NCBI GenBank assembly: GCA_030699825.1
Contig: JAUYKV010000065.1
Span: 1-64,000 of the forward strand
From: Pseudomonas sp.
GTDB taxonomy: Bacteria; Pseudomonadota; Gammaproteobacteria; Pseudomonadales; Pseudomonadaceae
Length of the DNA: 64,000 bases
Direction of reading: 5' to 3'
The notes under the pieces: generated by a model
The model's database searches: none
Seen by the model: only the letters and a program-made list of their open reading frames with translations
Told to the model about the DNA's origin: nothing
Made by a program: the position numbers and the translations under genes
Shown here: piece by piece, positions 38,061-47,100 of the stretch
Numbering within the stretch: position 1 is the stretch's first letter
Layout: each line of letters opens with the position of its first letter

Positions 38061-38250
38061 TCATCAAACAACCTGTATGTCATTGATTCAGGAGGCTCTT
38101 TGTGGGAGGGGCTTTAGCCGCGACTGGACTGGCACATTCTCGCGGCTAAAGCCCCTCCCACAGGTATCCACAAGCCGACAGACACGTTAACCCCCTCCAG
38201 TTTGCTGCGCGACAGCGCGGCGTCTGGACGACGGGGGATCTCTTATCAAA
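38061..38250 (+). repeat. Composite repeat family R, full copy 1
   Basis: tcatcaaacaacctgtatgtcattgattcaggaggctcttt...gacgggggatctcttatcaaa; near-identical to 41641-41831. Confidence 0.88.
38101..38162. repeat. Perfect 23-bp-arm REP hairpin inside family R copy 1
   Basis: TGTGGGAGGGGCTTTAGCCGCGA / loop ctggactggcacattc / TCGCGGCTAAAGCCCCTCCCACA. Confidence 0.92.
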
Positions 38251-38583
38251 AAAGAAATAACTCGTTGTTTTATAAATAGAAATTTAATCTGCACAAAGAC
38301 CTGTGGGAGGGGCTTTAGCCGCGAAGCTGTGCTATGACGCGAAGAATTCGCGGCTGAAACGAAACGCCGCCCGGCCGCTCCCGCAGGTGCCCACAAGCCG
38401 ACAGACAGGTTAGATCCACCCCCGTTTGCTGCGCGACAGGGCGTGCCTCCTACAGGGTTTGGCGGTGTGCTTTGTTTCTGTAGGTGGCGTGCATTTGCTG
38501 TTGGTTTTTCCATCAATAGTCAGGTTTTTACCCGGCGGGGCTTACTCCGCTGGTTTTCAAGTTCTCAGGATTGAGGTGTTGTT

Positions 38584-40590
38584 GTGTTAAGACTTGCCGA
38601 AAAGTTGCGTAGCCGTTTGGTCCAGTTGCCACGACGCCAAAAGCGACTGATTCAGGTCGGTATGGATGTGCTGCTGGTCTGGGCGGCGCTGTGGCTGGCT
38701 TTTGTCGTGCGCCTGGGGGACATGAAAAGCATCGAGCCGTTTGCCGGGCATGCCTGGCTGTTTGTCGTGGCACCGCTGATCGCTATCCCCATGTTCGTTC
38801 GCTTCGGTATGTACCGGGCGGTGATGCGTTATTTTGGTAACGATGCGCTGCTTGCCATCGGCAAAGCGGTCACCCTGTCGGCATTGCTGCTGGCCTTGGC
38901 GGTGTACTGGCATCAGGGTGCCCCCAAGCCTATTCCGCGTTCTATGGTGTTCAATTACTGGTGGCTGAGCCTGGTGATGATTGGCGGGCTGCGCCTGGTC
39001 ATGCGTCAGTATTTTATGGGCGATTGGTACTCGTCGGATCATCCTGGCCGGCTCAAGGGACGTGATGCCGGCTTGCCCAAGGTGGCGATCTATGGCGCTG
39101 GCGCGGCCGGCAATCAGTTGATCGCTGCGTTGCGCTTGGGGCGGGGCATGCGGCCGGTGGCGTTTATCGATGATGATGCCAATATCGCTAATCGGGTGAT
39201 CGCGGGTCTGCGGGTCTATACCTCCAAGCATATTCAACAGTTGATCGATGAAACCGGCGCCGACGAGATTCTGCTGGCGATTCCTTCAGCCAGCCGGGCT
39301 CGCCGTCGCGAGATTTTGGGCCTGCTCGAGCAGTATCCGTTGCATGTGCGCAGCGTCCCCGGATTCATGGATCTGGCCAGCGGTCGGGTCAAGGTCGACG
39401 ATGTGCAGGAAGTGGACATCGCCGACCTGCTCGGGCGCGATGCGGTGCCGCCGCAGCAGGCGTTGTTCGAGCGGTGCATCCGTGGCCAGGTGGTGATGGT
39501 GACGGGGGCGGGTGGTTCTATCGGCTCGGAGTTGTGCCGGCAGATCGTAACCACCGGGCCGACCACCTTGCTGTTGTTCGAGCACAGCGAGTTCAATCTG
39601 TACAGCATTCACTGTGAGCTGGAGCAGCGCATTCGTCGTGAGTCGTTGCCGGTGCGCCTGGTGCCGATCCTGGGCTCGATTCGCAATGCCGGGCGTTTGT
39701 TCGATGTGATGCGTACCTGGACGGTGAATACCGTGTATCACGCCGCGGCGTACAAGCATGTGCCGATGGTTGAGCACAATATCGCCGAGGGCGTGCTGAA
39801 CAATGTGCTGGGCTCGACCCTAACCGCGCAGGCGGCGATCAAGGCCGGGGTCGAGCACTTCGTGCTGATTTCCACCGATAAAGCGGTGCGCCCGACCAAT
39901 GTGATGGGCAGCACCAAGCGCCTGGCCGAGATGGTCTTGCAGGCCTTGAGTACGGAATCCGCGCCGGTGCTGTTCAGAAGCGATGATGGCGTGCATCGGG
40001 TCAACAAGACCCGTTTCACCATGGTGCGTTTCGGCAATGTGCTGGGCTCTTCGGGCTCGGTGATTCCACGTTTTCACGACCAGATTCGCCGGGGCGGCCC
40101 GGTGACGGTGACCCACCCGAATATCACCCGCTACTTCATGACCATCCCCGAGGCCGCGCAGTTAGTCATCCAGGCCGGTGCCATGGGGCAGGGCGGCGAT
40201 GTGTTCGTGCTGGACATGGGCCAGCCGGTGAAGATCGTCGAGTTGGCGGAGAAGATGATCCACCTCAGCGGCCTCAGCGTGCGTTCGGAGAAGAACCCGC
40301 ACGGCGACATCGCCATCGAGTTCACCGGCTTGCGCCCTGGCGAGAAGCTGTATGAGGAGTTGTTGATCGGCGATAACGTCAGCCCGACCGATCACCCGAT
40401 GATCATGCGCGCCAACGAAGAATGCCTGTCCTGGGAAGTCTTCAAGAAGGTTTTGGCTGATCTGCTCAATGCGGTTGAACGCGACGACTACGACCGCGTG
40501 CGCCAACTGCTGCGCGAAACCGTGAGTGGCTATGCGCCGGAAGGCGAGATCGTCGACTGGATCCACCTGCAACGGCGGATAGAGCCTTAG
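38584..40590 (+). CDS. wbpM: WbpM-like polysaccharide biosynthesis nucleotide-sugar dehydratase
   Basis: N-terminal TM region; KVAIYGAGAAGNQLIAALRLG; VMVTGAGGSIGSELCRQIV; AAAYKHVPMVEHN; STDKAVRPTNVMGSTKRLAE; FTGLRPGEKLYEELL. Confidence 0.95.
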   Translation: MLRLAEKLRSRLVQLPRRQKRLIQVGMDVLLVWAALWLAFVVRLGDMKSIEPFAGHAWLFVVAPLIAIPMFVRFGMYRAVMRYFGNDALLAIGKAVTLSALLLALAVYWHQGAPKPIPRSMVFNYWWLSLVMIGGLRLVMRQYFMGDWYSSDHPGRLKGRDAGLPKVAIYGAGAAGNQLIAALRLGRGMRPVAFIDDDANIANRVIAGLRVYTSKHIQQLIDETGADEILLAIPSASRARRREILGLLEQYPLHVRSVPGFMDLASGRVKVDDVQEVDIADLLGRDAVPPQQALFERCIRGQVVMVTGAGGSIGSELCRQIVTTGPTTLLLFEHSEFNLYSIHCELEQRIRRESLPVRLVPILGSIRNAGRLFDVMRTWTVNTVYHAAAYKHVPMVEHNIAEGVLNNVLGSTLTAQAAIKAGVEHFVLISTDKAVRPTNVMGSTKRLAEMVLQALSTESAPVLFRSDDGVHRVNKTRFTMVRFGNVLGSSGSVIPRFHDQIRRGGPVTVTHPNITRYFMTIPEAAQLVIQAGAMGQGGDVFVLDMGQPVKIVELAEKMIHLSGLSVRSEKNPHGDIAIEFTGLRPGEKLYEELLIGDNVSPTDHPMIMRANEECLSWEVFKKVLADLLNAVERDDYDRVRQLLRETVSGYAPEGEIVDWIHLQRRIEP

Positions 40591-40921
40591 GCAGCGGTTT
40601 TTTGGTGGTGTTTTTGTAGCAGGGCTGCACCGGGTGATGCTTTGGGTTTTTGCGGGCGGACGTTGTCCGCCATCGCGGCCAAGGCCCCTCCTACAGGGGG
40701 ATGTGGTGCTCTCGTGGGGGGCGGGCGCTTGGTTCTGTTGTGGGAGGGGACTTGTCCGCGAATGGATTTTGACCGGCCGACGATTCGCGGCCAAGGCCCC
40801 TCCTACAGGGGATTGGTGCTCTCGTGGGGGGGAAGTGTCGGGCGGATGGTCAATTCTTGTTCGCCACCCTTTTCCCGGAGTCGTATGCAATACTCAGGCG
40901 CAGATGTCAGCGAGGTGATTT

Positions 40922-41155
40922 ATGGAAGCACTGAGAATTATTGCCAAGCCGGTTAATCGCCAATTGGTGATTGATCTGCCAGCTTCGCTTGCAGGTGATC
41001 TGTCCTATGAGGTGATCGTACTACCGGTGTCCGAGGCCAGTTCTCCGGTGGCTCCTCGACGACGCTCACCGGCGTCCGAGCTCGCAGGGAGTGCTGAGTT
41101 GCGTGACGATCTGGTGACCCCGGCAAGTCCTGATGCAGATTGGGATTCTGCCTGA
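40922..41155 (+). CDS. Putative VapC-associated antitoxin
   Basis: MEALRIIAKPVNRQLVIDLPASLAGDLSYEVIVLPVSE; adjacent to a PIN-domain ORF. Confidence 0.7.
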   Translation: MEALRIIAKPVNRQLVIDLPASLAGDLSYEVIVLPVSEASSPVAPRRRSPASELAGSAELRDDLVTPASPDADWDSA

Positions 41156-41156
41156 C

Positions 41157-41552
41157 ATGCTCTTGCTGGACACCCATATTTGGATTCGCTGGCAGAACAC
41201 GGCAAAGGGCAATCTTGCTTTACCGCAGCGATTGGTTGAGCTGATTGAAACCGCAGACAGGGTTGCCATCCGTGCTATTTCCTGTTGGGAACTGGGGCAA
41301 CTGGTTAAACGCCAGTGGGTGGTGCTGAATATGCCTGTGGCCGATTGAGTTTGCGCCGCTCTGCAACCCGATATTGAAGTGCTTCCGATCGATAGAGCTG
41401 TAGCACTTCAAGCAGCCATGCTACCTGAGCACCATCGTGATCCTGCTGACCGAATGATCATTGCTTCTGCCCTGATATATCAGGCTTCGCTGATGAGTCT
41501 GGATTCGGTATTCCCCCTCTATCAAGAGCTGCAGGGTGTACTTGAGCGCTGA
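41157..41552 (+). pseudogene. VapC PIN-domain toxin gene with in-frame TGA (41346-41348)
   Basis: MLLLDTHIWIRWQNTAKGNLALPQRLVELIETADRVAIRAISCWELGQLVKRQWVVLNMPVAD*VCAALQPDIEVLPIDRAVALQAAMLPEHHRDPADRMIIASALIYQASLMSLDSVFPLYQELQGVLER*, same frame on both sides of the stop. Confidence 0.9.
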
Positions 41553-41640
41553 TTTTCCAAATCGTAACCGCGCCATAAAGTACACATTCAAAAGGGCTGA
41601 CAAAGCCCCGATGCTGAGCTCCTGATTCCCTCTGGATCCT

Positions 41641-41831
41641 CTTATCAAGCAACCCGGATGTCATTGATTCAGGAGGCTCTTTGTGGGAGGGGCTTTAGCC
41701 GCGACTGGACTGGCACATTCTCGCGGCTAAAGCCCCTCCCACAGGTATCCACAAGCCGACAGACACGTTAACCCCCCCCAGTTTGTTGCGCGACAGCGCG
41801 GCGTCTTGACGACGGGGGATCTCTTATCAAA
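41641..41831 (+). repeat. Composite repeat family R, full copy 2
   Basis: Same order as 38061-38250, including the identical 62-nt hairpin at 41682-41743; a further partial unit follows at 41822-41915. Confidence 0.88.
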
Positions 41832-41979
41832 CAACCCGTATGTCATTGATTCTATTGCTTATGACGCGCTCCTTGAGATGGGCCTTTTTGTGGGAGGGGC
41901 TTTAGCCGCGAATGATGTAGGTCCGTCGCGGGCGGGCGCTTGGTTCCTTGTGGGGGACTCTATCTTGCCTTTTCATATT

Positions 41980-42024
41980 TTTTTACATGGGAAATCGACT
42001 AATATTCGATTTTCCATGTAAAAA
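41980..42024. promoter_or_regulatory. 19-bp-arm inverted repeat, putative AbiEi operator
   Basis: TTTTTACATGGGAAATCGA - ctaatat - TCGATTTTCCATGTAAAAA, one mismatch, ending 6 bp before the abiEi ATG. Confidence 0.75.
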
Positions 42025-42030
42025 CAGGCT

Positions 42031-42672
42031 ATGCGCTTGATCAAACAGCTTCGCGCCTTCGGCAGTATTCCCTTCAATCATGGGGTACTGCTTTCACTAT
42101 TGGGGGAGTACAGGCGTCCCAACGACAAGATCGCCCGTCTATTGGCGGCCGGCGATCTCGTTCAAATCAAGAAGGGCCTGTATGTACTGGGTATCGAGCA
42201 TCGCTCCACACCCGTCTCGCTCCCCTTGGTGGCCAATCTGCTTTACGGCCCGTCGTATGTTTCTCTGGATTTCGCCTTGTCCTGGCATGGCTTGATTCCC
42301 GAGGGGGTTTACGAAGTCAGCTCGGTTACCCCACGCCGCGCTCGGCAATACAGCACGCCTCTGGGCACGTTTTCCTATACCCATACCTTCGCAGCGTTGT
42401 ATGGCATCGGCGTGATGATGGAGGGTAACCCGGATGGCAGCTGCTTTCTGATCGCCAGCCCGGAAAAGGCGCTGTGCGACAAGATACTGTTCACGCGCAA
42501 CCTCGATGCAGGCACGGCCGGTGCCATGCGCATCTTTCTGGAGGACGATTTGCGAATTGATCTCGATGCCTTGGCCGAGATGAACCCGGAGCCAGTCCGC
42601 CAATGCCTGGCGGCCGGTCACAAGACCCGACAGCTTGAGGCCTTGTGCAAGGTGTTGGAGAGTCTGCAGTGA
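42031..42672 (+). CDS. AbiEi-like antitoxin (type IV TA)
   Basis: MRLIKQLRAFGSIPFNHGVLLSLLGEYRRPNDKIARLLAAGDLVQIKKGLYVLG...SYVSLDFALSWHGLIPEGVYEVSSVTPRRARQYSTPLGTFSY...SPEKALCDKI. Confidence 0.93.
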   Translation: MRLIKQLRAFGSIPFNHGVLLSLLGEYRRPNDKIARLLAAGDLVQIKKGLYVLGIEHRSTPVSLPLVANLLYGPSYVSLDFALSWHGLIPEGVYEVSSVTPRRARQYSTPLGTFSYTHTFAALYGIGVMMEGNPDGSCFLIASPEKALCDKILFTRNLDAGTAGAMRIFLEDDLRIDLDALAEMNPEPVRQCLAAGHKTRQLEALCKVLESLQ

Positions 42673-43499
42673 ACGTGATCGAGCAGATGTTGCAGCGCTA
42701 CCCTCAGGACAGTAACGAAGCGCGCACCCATGCGTTGCGGGAGGTGATGCAGGAGGTCGCCCTGGCCGGGCTGTATCGCGGCGGCTTCTTCGATAAGGCC
42801 GCGTTTTACGGCGGTACCTGTTTGCGTATTTTCCATGGTTTGCCGCGCTTCTCGGAAGATCTGGATTTTTCTCTGTTGCAGTCGGACGCCAACTTTTCCC
42901 TGGAGCCTTACTTCAAGGCGATGCGGGATGAGTTTGCTGCCTTTGGTTTCGAGGTGGAGATTGCCGCGAAGCAGAAGGTTGCCGCTTCGGACATCGCCTC
43001 GGCCTTTCTGAAAAAAACCGCCAGCGTGTATGACCTGCGCATCGCCGGGCAGAGGCTTATCAAGATCAAATTCGAGGTGGATACCGATCCTCCGTTGGGT
43101 TTCGCCACCGAGGAAAAGCTGCTGCTCCAGCCGTATTCGTTTTTCGTTAAATGTTTTGCTTTGCCGGATCTCTTCGCCGGCAAGATGCATGCGTTGCTGT
43201 TCCGGCAATGGAAAAGCCGGGTCAAGGGGCGCGACTGGTTCGATTTCGAATGGTACGTCCGGCAGGGCTGCTCGTTGAATCTGGCGCATTTTGCCGAGCG
43301 CGCCCGGCAAAGTGGAGATCTGTCCGAGGCGCCACTGACTACTGAAGCATTCCAGGCGATGCTCGAGGCGCGTATCGACGCGCTTGACGTCAACTCTGCC
43401 AGGCAAGATGTCGCCCGTTTCATCAAGACGCCCACACAGCTGGACATCTGGTCGCATGAATATTTCCTACAACTTGCACGCATGACCCGGTTTCAATGA
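42669..43499 (+). CDS. AbiEii-like nucleotidyltransferase toxin
   Basis: KAAFYGGTCLRIFHGLPRFSEDLDFSL; GTG start overlaps the abiEi stop; DLFAGKMHALLFRQWKSRVKGRDWFDFEWY. Confidence 0.92.
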   Translation: MNVIEQMLQRYPQDSNEARTHALREVMQEVALAGLYRGGFFDKAAFYGGTCLRIFHGLPRFSEDLDFSLLQSDANFSLEPYFKAMRDEFAAFGFEVEIAAKQKVAASDIASAFLKKTASVYDLRIAGQRLIKIKFEVDTDPPLGFATEEKLLLQPYSFFVKCFALPDLFAGKMHALLFRQWKSRVKGRDWFDFEWYVRQGCSLNLAHFAERARQSGDLSEAPLTTEAFQAMLEARIDALDVNSARQDVARFIKTPTQLDIWSHEYFLQLARMTRFQ

Positions 43500-43601
43500 A
43501 TTAATTACTGCCCCGGCCGGCGATTCGCGGCCAAGGCCGCTCCTACAGGGGGATGTGGTGCTCTTGTGGGAGTGGACTTGTCCGCGAATTGGTTTTGGCC
43601 G

Positions 43602-43655
43602 GCCGACAACCCCCTTGCCATTACCAAATCATTCAGCTGGCTTGAGCAAAGCATC
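43602..43655 (+). pseudogene. MazF remnant (internal deletion)
   Basis: gccgacaacccccttgccattacc|aaatcattcagctggcttgagcaaagcat joins two separated segments of the mazF gene at 36509-36883. Confidence 0.65.
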
Positions 43656-43926
43656 ACTGGCTCGGGCATCTGGTGGTCGACGATTACGCCGGCTACAGGG
43701 CGCTAATTAGTGGCCGGATGGCCGTGGAATTCGCACATTACTGCCGGGTTTGTCGCTTGCCAGCGGCAGGGCGGTGTAGTTTATCTCTGCGGGAGTCGGG
43801 CAAAAGTAGTTGGTGGCTTATTGCTAATGAAGTCATAATAATGGCGTCATTATGTCGTCTGGCTCGCGCTCCCGCGGAAATATCGGCCAATGCAATGCTC
43901 ACTAGTTCCCGCATCAGGAGCGCGAA

Positions 43927-45213
43927 ATGGATAGCTACCCGAATGACCTGCTCAGTGCCTTGGTCGAAAGGATCGGCCTGGGCGTCATCGTGCTCGATGC
44001 GAATACGCGTATTCAGCATTGGAATGCTTTCGTCGCCCAACGTTGTGACAAGAACCTTGAGCAAGCCAAGGGGCGGCTTTTTGTGGACGTCTTCCCGGAG
44101 GCGGATACCTCGCACTTCGAACGGATGGTCGAACTGGCGCGTGACAAGTCCACGCATGTCTACAATCACTGGCTGGAAATGCCGGCGCTTGTGCAATTGC
44201 CTGTGTCAACCGCCGAACATGGGCGCCTGGCGCTGCAGAGCACCTTGTTTTTTCCCTTCGAGACCCCCGATGGCAGTATTCACTACGGGTTGGTGATGTA
44301 TGAAACCAGTACTCTGGCGCAGTCCAGCGAGCAGCTGGAACTGGCTCTGAATGCCTTGGGTAGCAAGCAGGTTGAGCAGGATCAGTTACTTCGCAAATTG
44401 GAAGCCGCCAATAGTCAGCTGCTGCAATCGGAGAAAATGGCGGCAATAGGTCAATTGGCGGCGGGTGTCGCTCACGAGATCAATAATCCCATCGGTTATG
44501 TGTTCTCCAACCTCAAGACCCTTGACGGTTATGTGCATGACCTACTGAAAATCATCGATGCGGTAGACGCTGTTACGAGCCTTGATGACGTGCGTCAACT
44601 CAAACGCAGCCTTGAATACGACTACATTCGAGGTGATGTGGAAGCGCTGATCAGCGAGTCGGGGGATGGCATCGACCGGGTCAAACAGATCATCAGCGCG
44701 CTCAAGGACTTCTCTCATATCGAGGAGGAGACATTTCGTCTGGCCGATCTGCACCGCGGCCTGGACAGCACCCTCAACGTGGTCAACAACGAGTTGAAGT
44801 ACAAGGCCGAAGTGGTCAAGGAATATGGCGAGCTGCCCGAGGTGGATTGCATTTCCTCGCAGATCAATCAGGTAGTGATGAACCTGCTAGTCAATGCTGC
44901 GCACGCCATCGAGCAATTTGGCCGCATCACCCTGCGCACTGCATGCGCCGGCGACTGGGTCTGGATCGAGGTCGAGGACACGGGTAAAGGCATCGAGTCG
45001 AAGCTGCTCAATCGCATTTTTGAGCCTTTCTTCACAACCAAACCGATCGGCAAGGGAACCGGGCTTGGCCTGGCTCTTTCCTACAGCATCGTGCAGAAGC
45101 ATCACGGGCGTATAGAGGTTCACAGCGAGGTGGGCAAGGGGTCGCGCTTCCGCGTCTGGCTACCGGTGCATCAACCGCGTGCACTGGATCACGCGGAGGG
45201 TCAGGCGATATGA
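43927..45213 (+). CDS. PAS-containing sensor histidine kinase
   Basis: PAS-like N-terminus (LGVIVLDANTRIQHWNAF), H-box GQLAAGVAHEINNPIGYVFSNL, N-box NLLVNAAHAIEQFG, GKGTGLGLALSYSIVQKHHGRI. Confidence 0.92.
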   Translation: MDSYPNDLLSALVERIGLGVIVLDANTRIQHWNAFVAQRCDKNLEQAKGRLFVDVFPEADTSHFERMVELARDKSTHVYNHWLEMPALVQLPVSTAEHGRLALQSTLFFPFETPDGSIHYGLVMYETSTLAQSSEQLELALNALGSKQVEQDQLLRKLEAANSQLLQSEKMAAIGQLAAGVAHEINNPIGYVFSNLKTLDGYVHDLLKIIDAVDAVTSLDDVRQLKRSLEYDYIRGDVEALISESGDGIDRVKQIISALKDFSHIEEETFRLADLHRGLDSTLNVVNNELKYKAEVVKEYGELPEVDCISSQINQVVMNLLVNAAHAIEQFGRITLRTACAGDWVWIEVEDTGKGIESKLLNRIFEPFFTTKPIGKGTGLGLALSYSIVQKHHGRIEVHSEVGKGSRFRVWLPVHQPRALDHAEGQAI

Positions 45214-46583
45214 GTGAGGGGGAATCTGAAGTCGTCGCTACTCTGCTTCTGGTCGACGATGAGGAGAACATTCTCAACAGCCTGCGCAGGGTCCTGCGTA
45301 GCGAGCCCTACCGATTGCTCACCGCCAGTGGCGGTGAGGCGGCGCTTGCGCTGCTGGACCAGCAACCGATCGACCTGGTGATTTCCGACGCACGCATGCC
45401 CGGGATGGACGGCGCCACCTTGCTGGCCCACGTACAACAGCGTTGGCCGGAATGCTTGCGCATCCTGCTTACCGGATATGCCGACATCTCCACCACCGTG
45501 AAGGCGATTAACCAAGGGCAGATTTATCGTTATATCGGCAAGCCGTGGGATGACCAGGAGCTGCGCTCGATAATTCGCCAGGCTTTGGCCTTGCAGCACT
45601 CCGAGCGTGAGCGTTTGCGCCTGGAGCGCTTGGCCCGCGAGCAAAACGAACGCCTGCAAGAGCTGAATGCGACCCTTGAACAGCGTGTACACGACCGCAC
45701 TGCCGAGCTTGAGCAGACCGCAGACATGCTCGACCTTGCCTATGTCGAGCTGCGGCGCAGTTATGTCACCGCGACCGAGGTGTTTGCCAATCTGGTTAAT
45801 CAGCGGCTGACTAAAGAGCGCCAGACCAATACGAAAGTGATCGCTTTGGTCAAGGCTTATGCTGAGTGCTATCAGCTGGACGACCCTACCAGTAACGACT
45901 TGGCCATGGCCGCTGCGCTGTACAACATCGGCAAGTTGGCTTGGGATGATGAGCTGCTCGGTCAGCCGTCCGACCTGCTATACAAAGCAGGTCGAGCGCG
46001 CTACCGCCAATATCCGGCGCTCGGTGAAAGCCTGTTGATGACTCTGGAGCCGGTTCAGGATGCGGGTCGACTGATCCGACATCACCAGGAACGTTGGGAC
46101 GGCAATGGCTTCCCCGATCGTTTGGCGGGCGAAGCCATTCCCCTGGGGGCGCGCCTGCTCAAGCTTTCCGTGGACTTCATCGAATTGCAGTGCGGCATGA
46201 TCCTCGACCGCAAGCTGAGCCGCGACGAGGCGCTGCTGCTGATAAAGAAATACACCGGCCGGCTCTACGACCCTGAACTCTGCAGTCGCTTCATCGAGCT
46301 TTGCACCAGCCTGACTCCGGATTTGGTCCTGGCCGACGTCAGCATCCTTGCGCTGGATACCCGACGCCTGGAGCCCGGTATGGTCTTGGCGCGCAATCTT
46401 CATGCAGAGAACGGCATGTTGCTACTGAACGAGGGCAAGTCACTGACCTCGGCGTTAATCACCAAGCTTATGGCGTTCGAGGCGTCTGAGGGCGGGCGTT
46501 ACACGTTATTCGTGCGTAAGCCCGAGAACCAGGCCGCTGCTCAAGAGGGAGCTCAGAGTGATCAAAATTCTGTTAGTGGATGA
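45210..46583 (+). CDS. Response regulator with C-terminal HD-GYP-like domain (degenerate)
   Basis: TLLLVDDEENILNSLRRVLRSE...ISDARMPGMDG...IYRYIGKPWDDQEL; then AAALYNIGKLAWDDELL...LIRHHQERWDGNGFPDRLAGEAIPLGARLL. Confidence 0.88.
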   Translation: MSEGESEVVATLLLVDDEENILNSLRRVLRSEPYRLLTASGGEAALALLDQQPIDLVISDARMPGMDGATLLAHVQQRWPECLRILLTGYADISTTVKAINQGQIYRYIGKPWDDQELRSIIRQALALQHSERERLRLERLAREQNERLQELNATLEQRVHDRTAELEQTADMLDLAYVELRRSYVTATEVFANLVNQRLTKERQTNTKVIALVKAYAECYQLDDPTSNDLAMAAALYNIGKLAWDDELLGQPSDLLYKAGRARYRQYPALGESLLMTLEPVQDAGRLIRHHQERWDGNGFPDRLAGEAIPLGARLLKLSVDFIELQCGMILDRKLSRDEALLLIKKYTGRLYDPELCSRFIELCTSLTPDLVLADVSILALDTRRLEPGMVLARNLHAENGMLLLNEGKSLTSALITKLMAFEASEGGRYTLFVRKPENQAAAQEGAQSDQNSVSG

Positions 46584-47100
46584 TGAGCCGCATGTCCTTA
46601 GTGCACTGAAGCGGGTGCTACACCCGCATCGCTGGGAGCTACACGTCTTCAGCGATGCTCAGGCTGCATTGGAGGCACTCACTGAGCATGAATATGCAGT
46701 GATCATCTCCGACTATAAAATGCCGAATTTAGATGGCATTACTTTCCTGCAGTTTGCCAAGCAGCGTCAGCCGTATGCCTTGCGCATGGTGCTCAGTGGC
46801 CACGGTGATCGGCAATCGATGCTGCAGGCTATCAACCGTGCGGAAATCTACCGCTTTCTCTCGAAGCCCTGGGAAGATTACGAGATCGAGACTGCTGTGT
46901 GTGCGTGCGTCGATCTGTATTTATTGCGACAGGAGAATCATCGTCTGCTCTCCCGGGTACGTCAGCAGCAGACGGCTCTGGAGCGGCAGCAGGACGAACT
47001 GATCCGTCTGGAAGCCGAATACCCAGGCATCACTCGGGTCGAGCGCGATACCGATGGTGCGGTCCTGATCGAGCTCGACGAGTGTACCGACCATGGCTGA
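46558..47100 (+). CDS. Response regulator receiver protein
   Basis: IKILLVDDEPHVLSALKRVLHPH...IISDYKMPNLDGITFL...IYRFLSKPWEDYEI. Confidence 0.92.
   Translation: MIKILLVDDEPHVLSALKRVLHPHRWELHVFSDAQAALEALTEHEYAVIISDYKMPNLDGITFLQFAKQRQPYALRMVLSGHGDRQSMLQAINRAEIYRFLSKPWEDYEIETAVCACVDLYLLRQENHRLLSRVRQQQTALERQQDELIRLEAEYPGITRVERDTDGAVLIELDECTDHG

Noticed and set aside
36956-41915. Possible CRISPR array from repeated GCCGCG-containing units
   Set aside because: Units are palindromic REP-like, irregularly spaced and without uniform spacers; no cas genes seen.
2425-43655. Conventional genomic island or integron cassette array
   Set aside because: I found no integrase, no attachment tRNA and no recognisable attC-like site after each module; the repeated gene 3' ends do not resemble attC. 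An undetected element cannot be excluded without a search.
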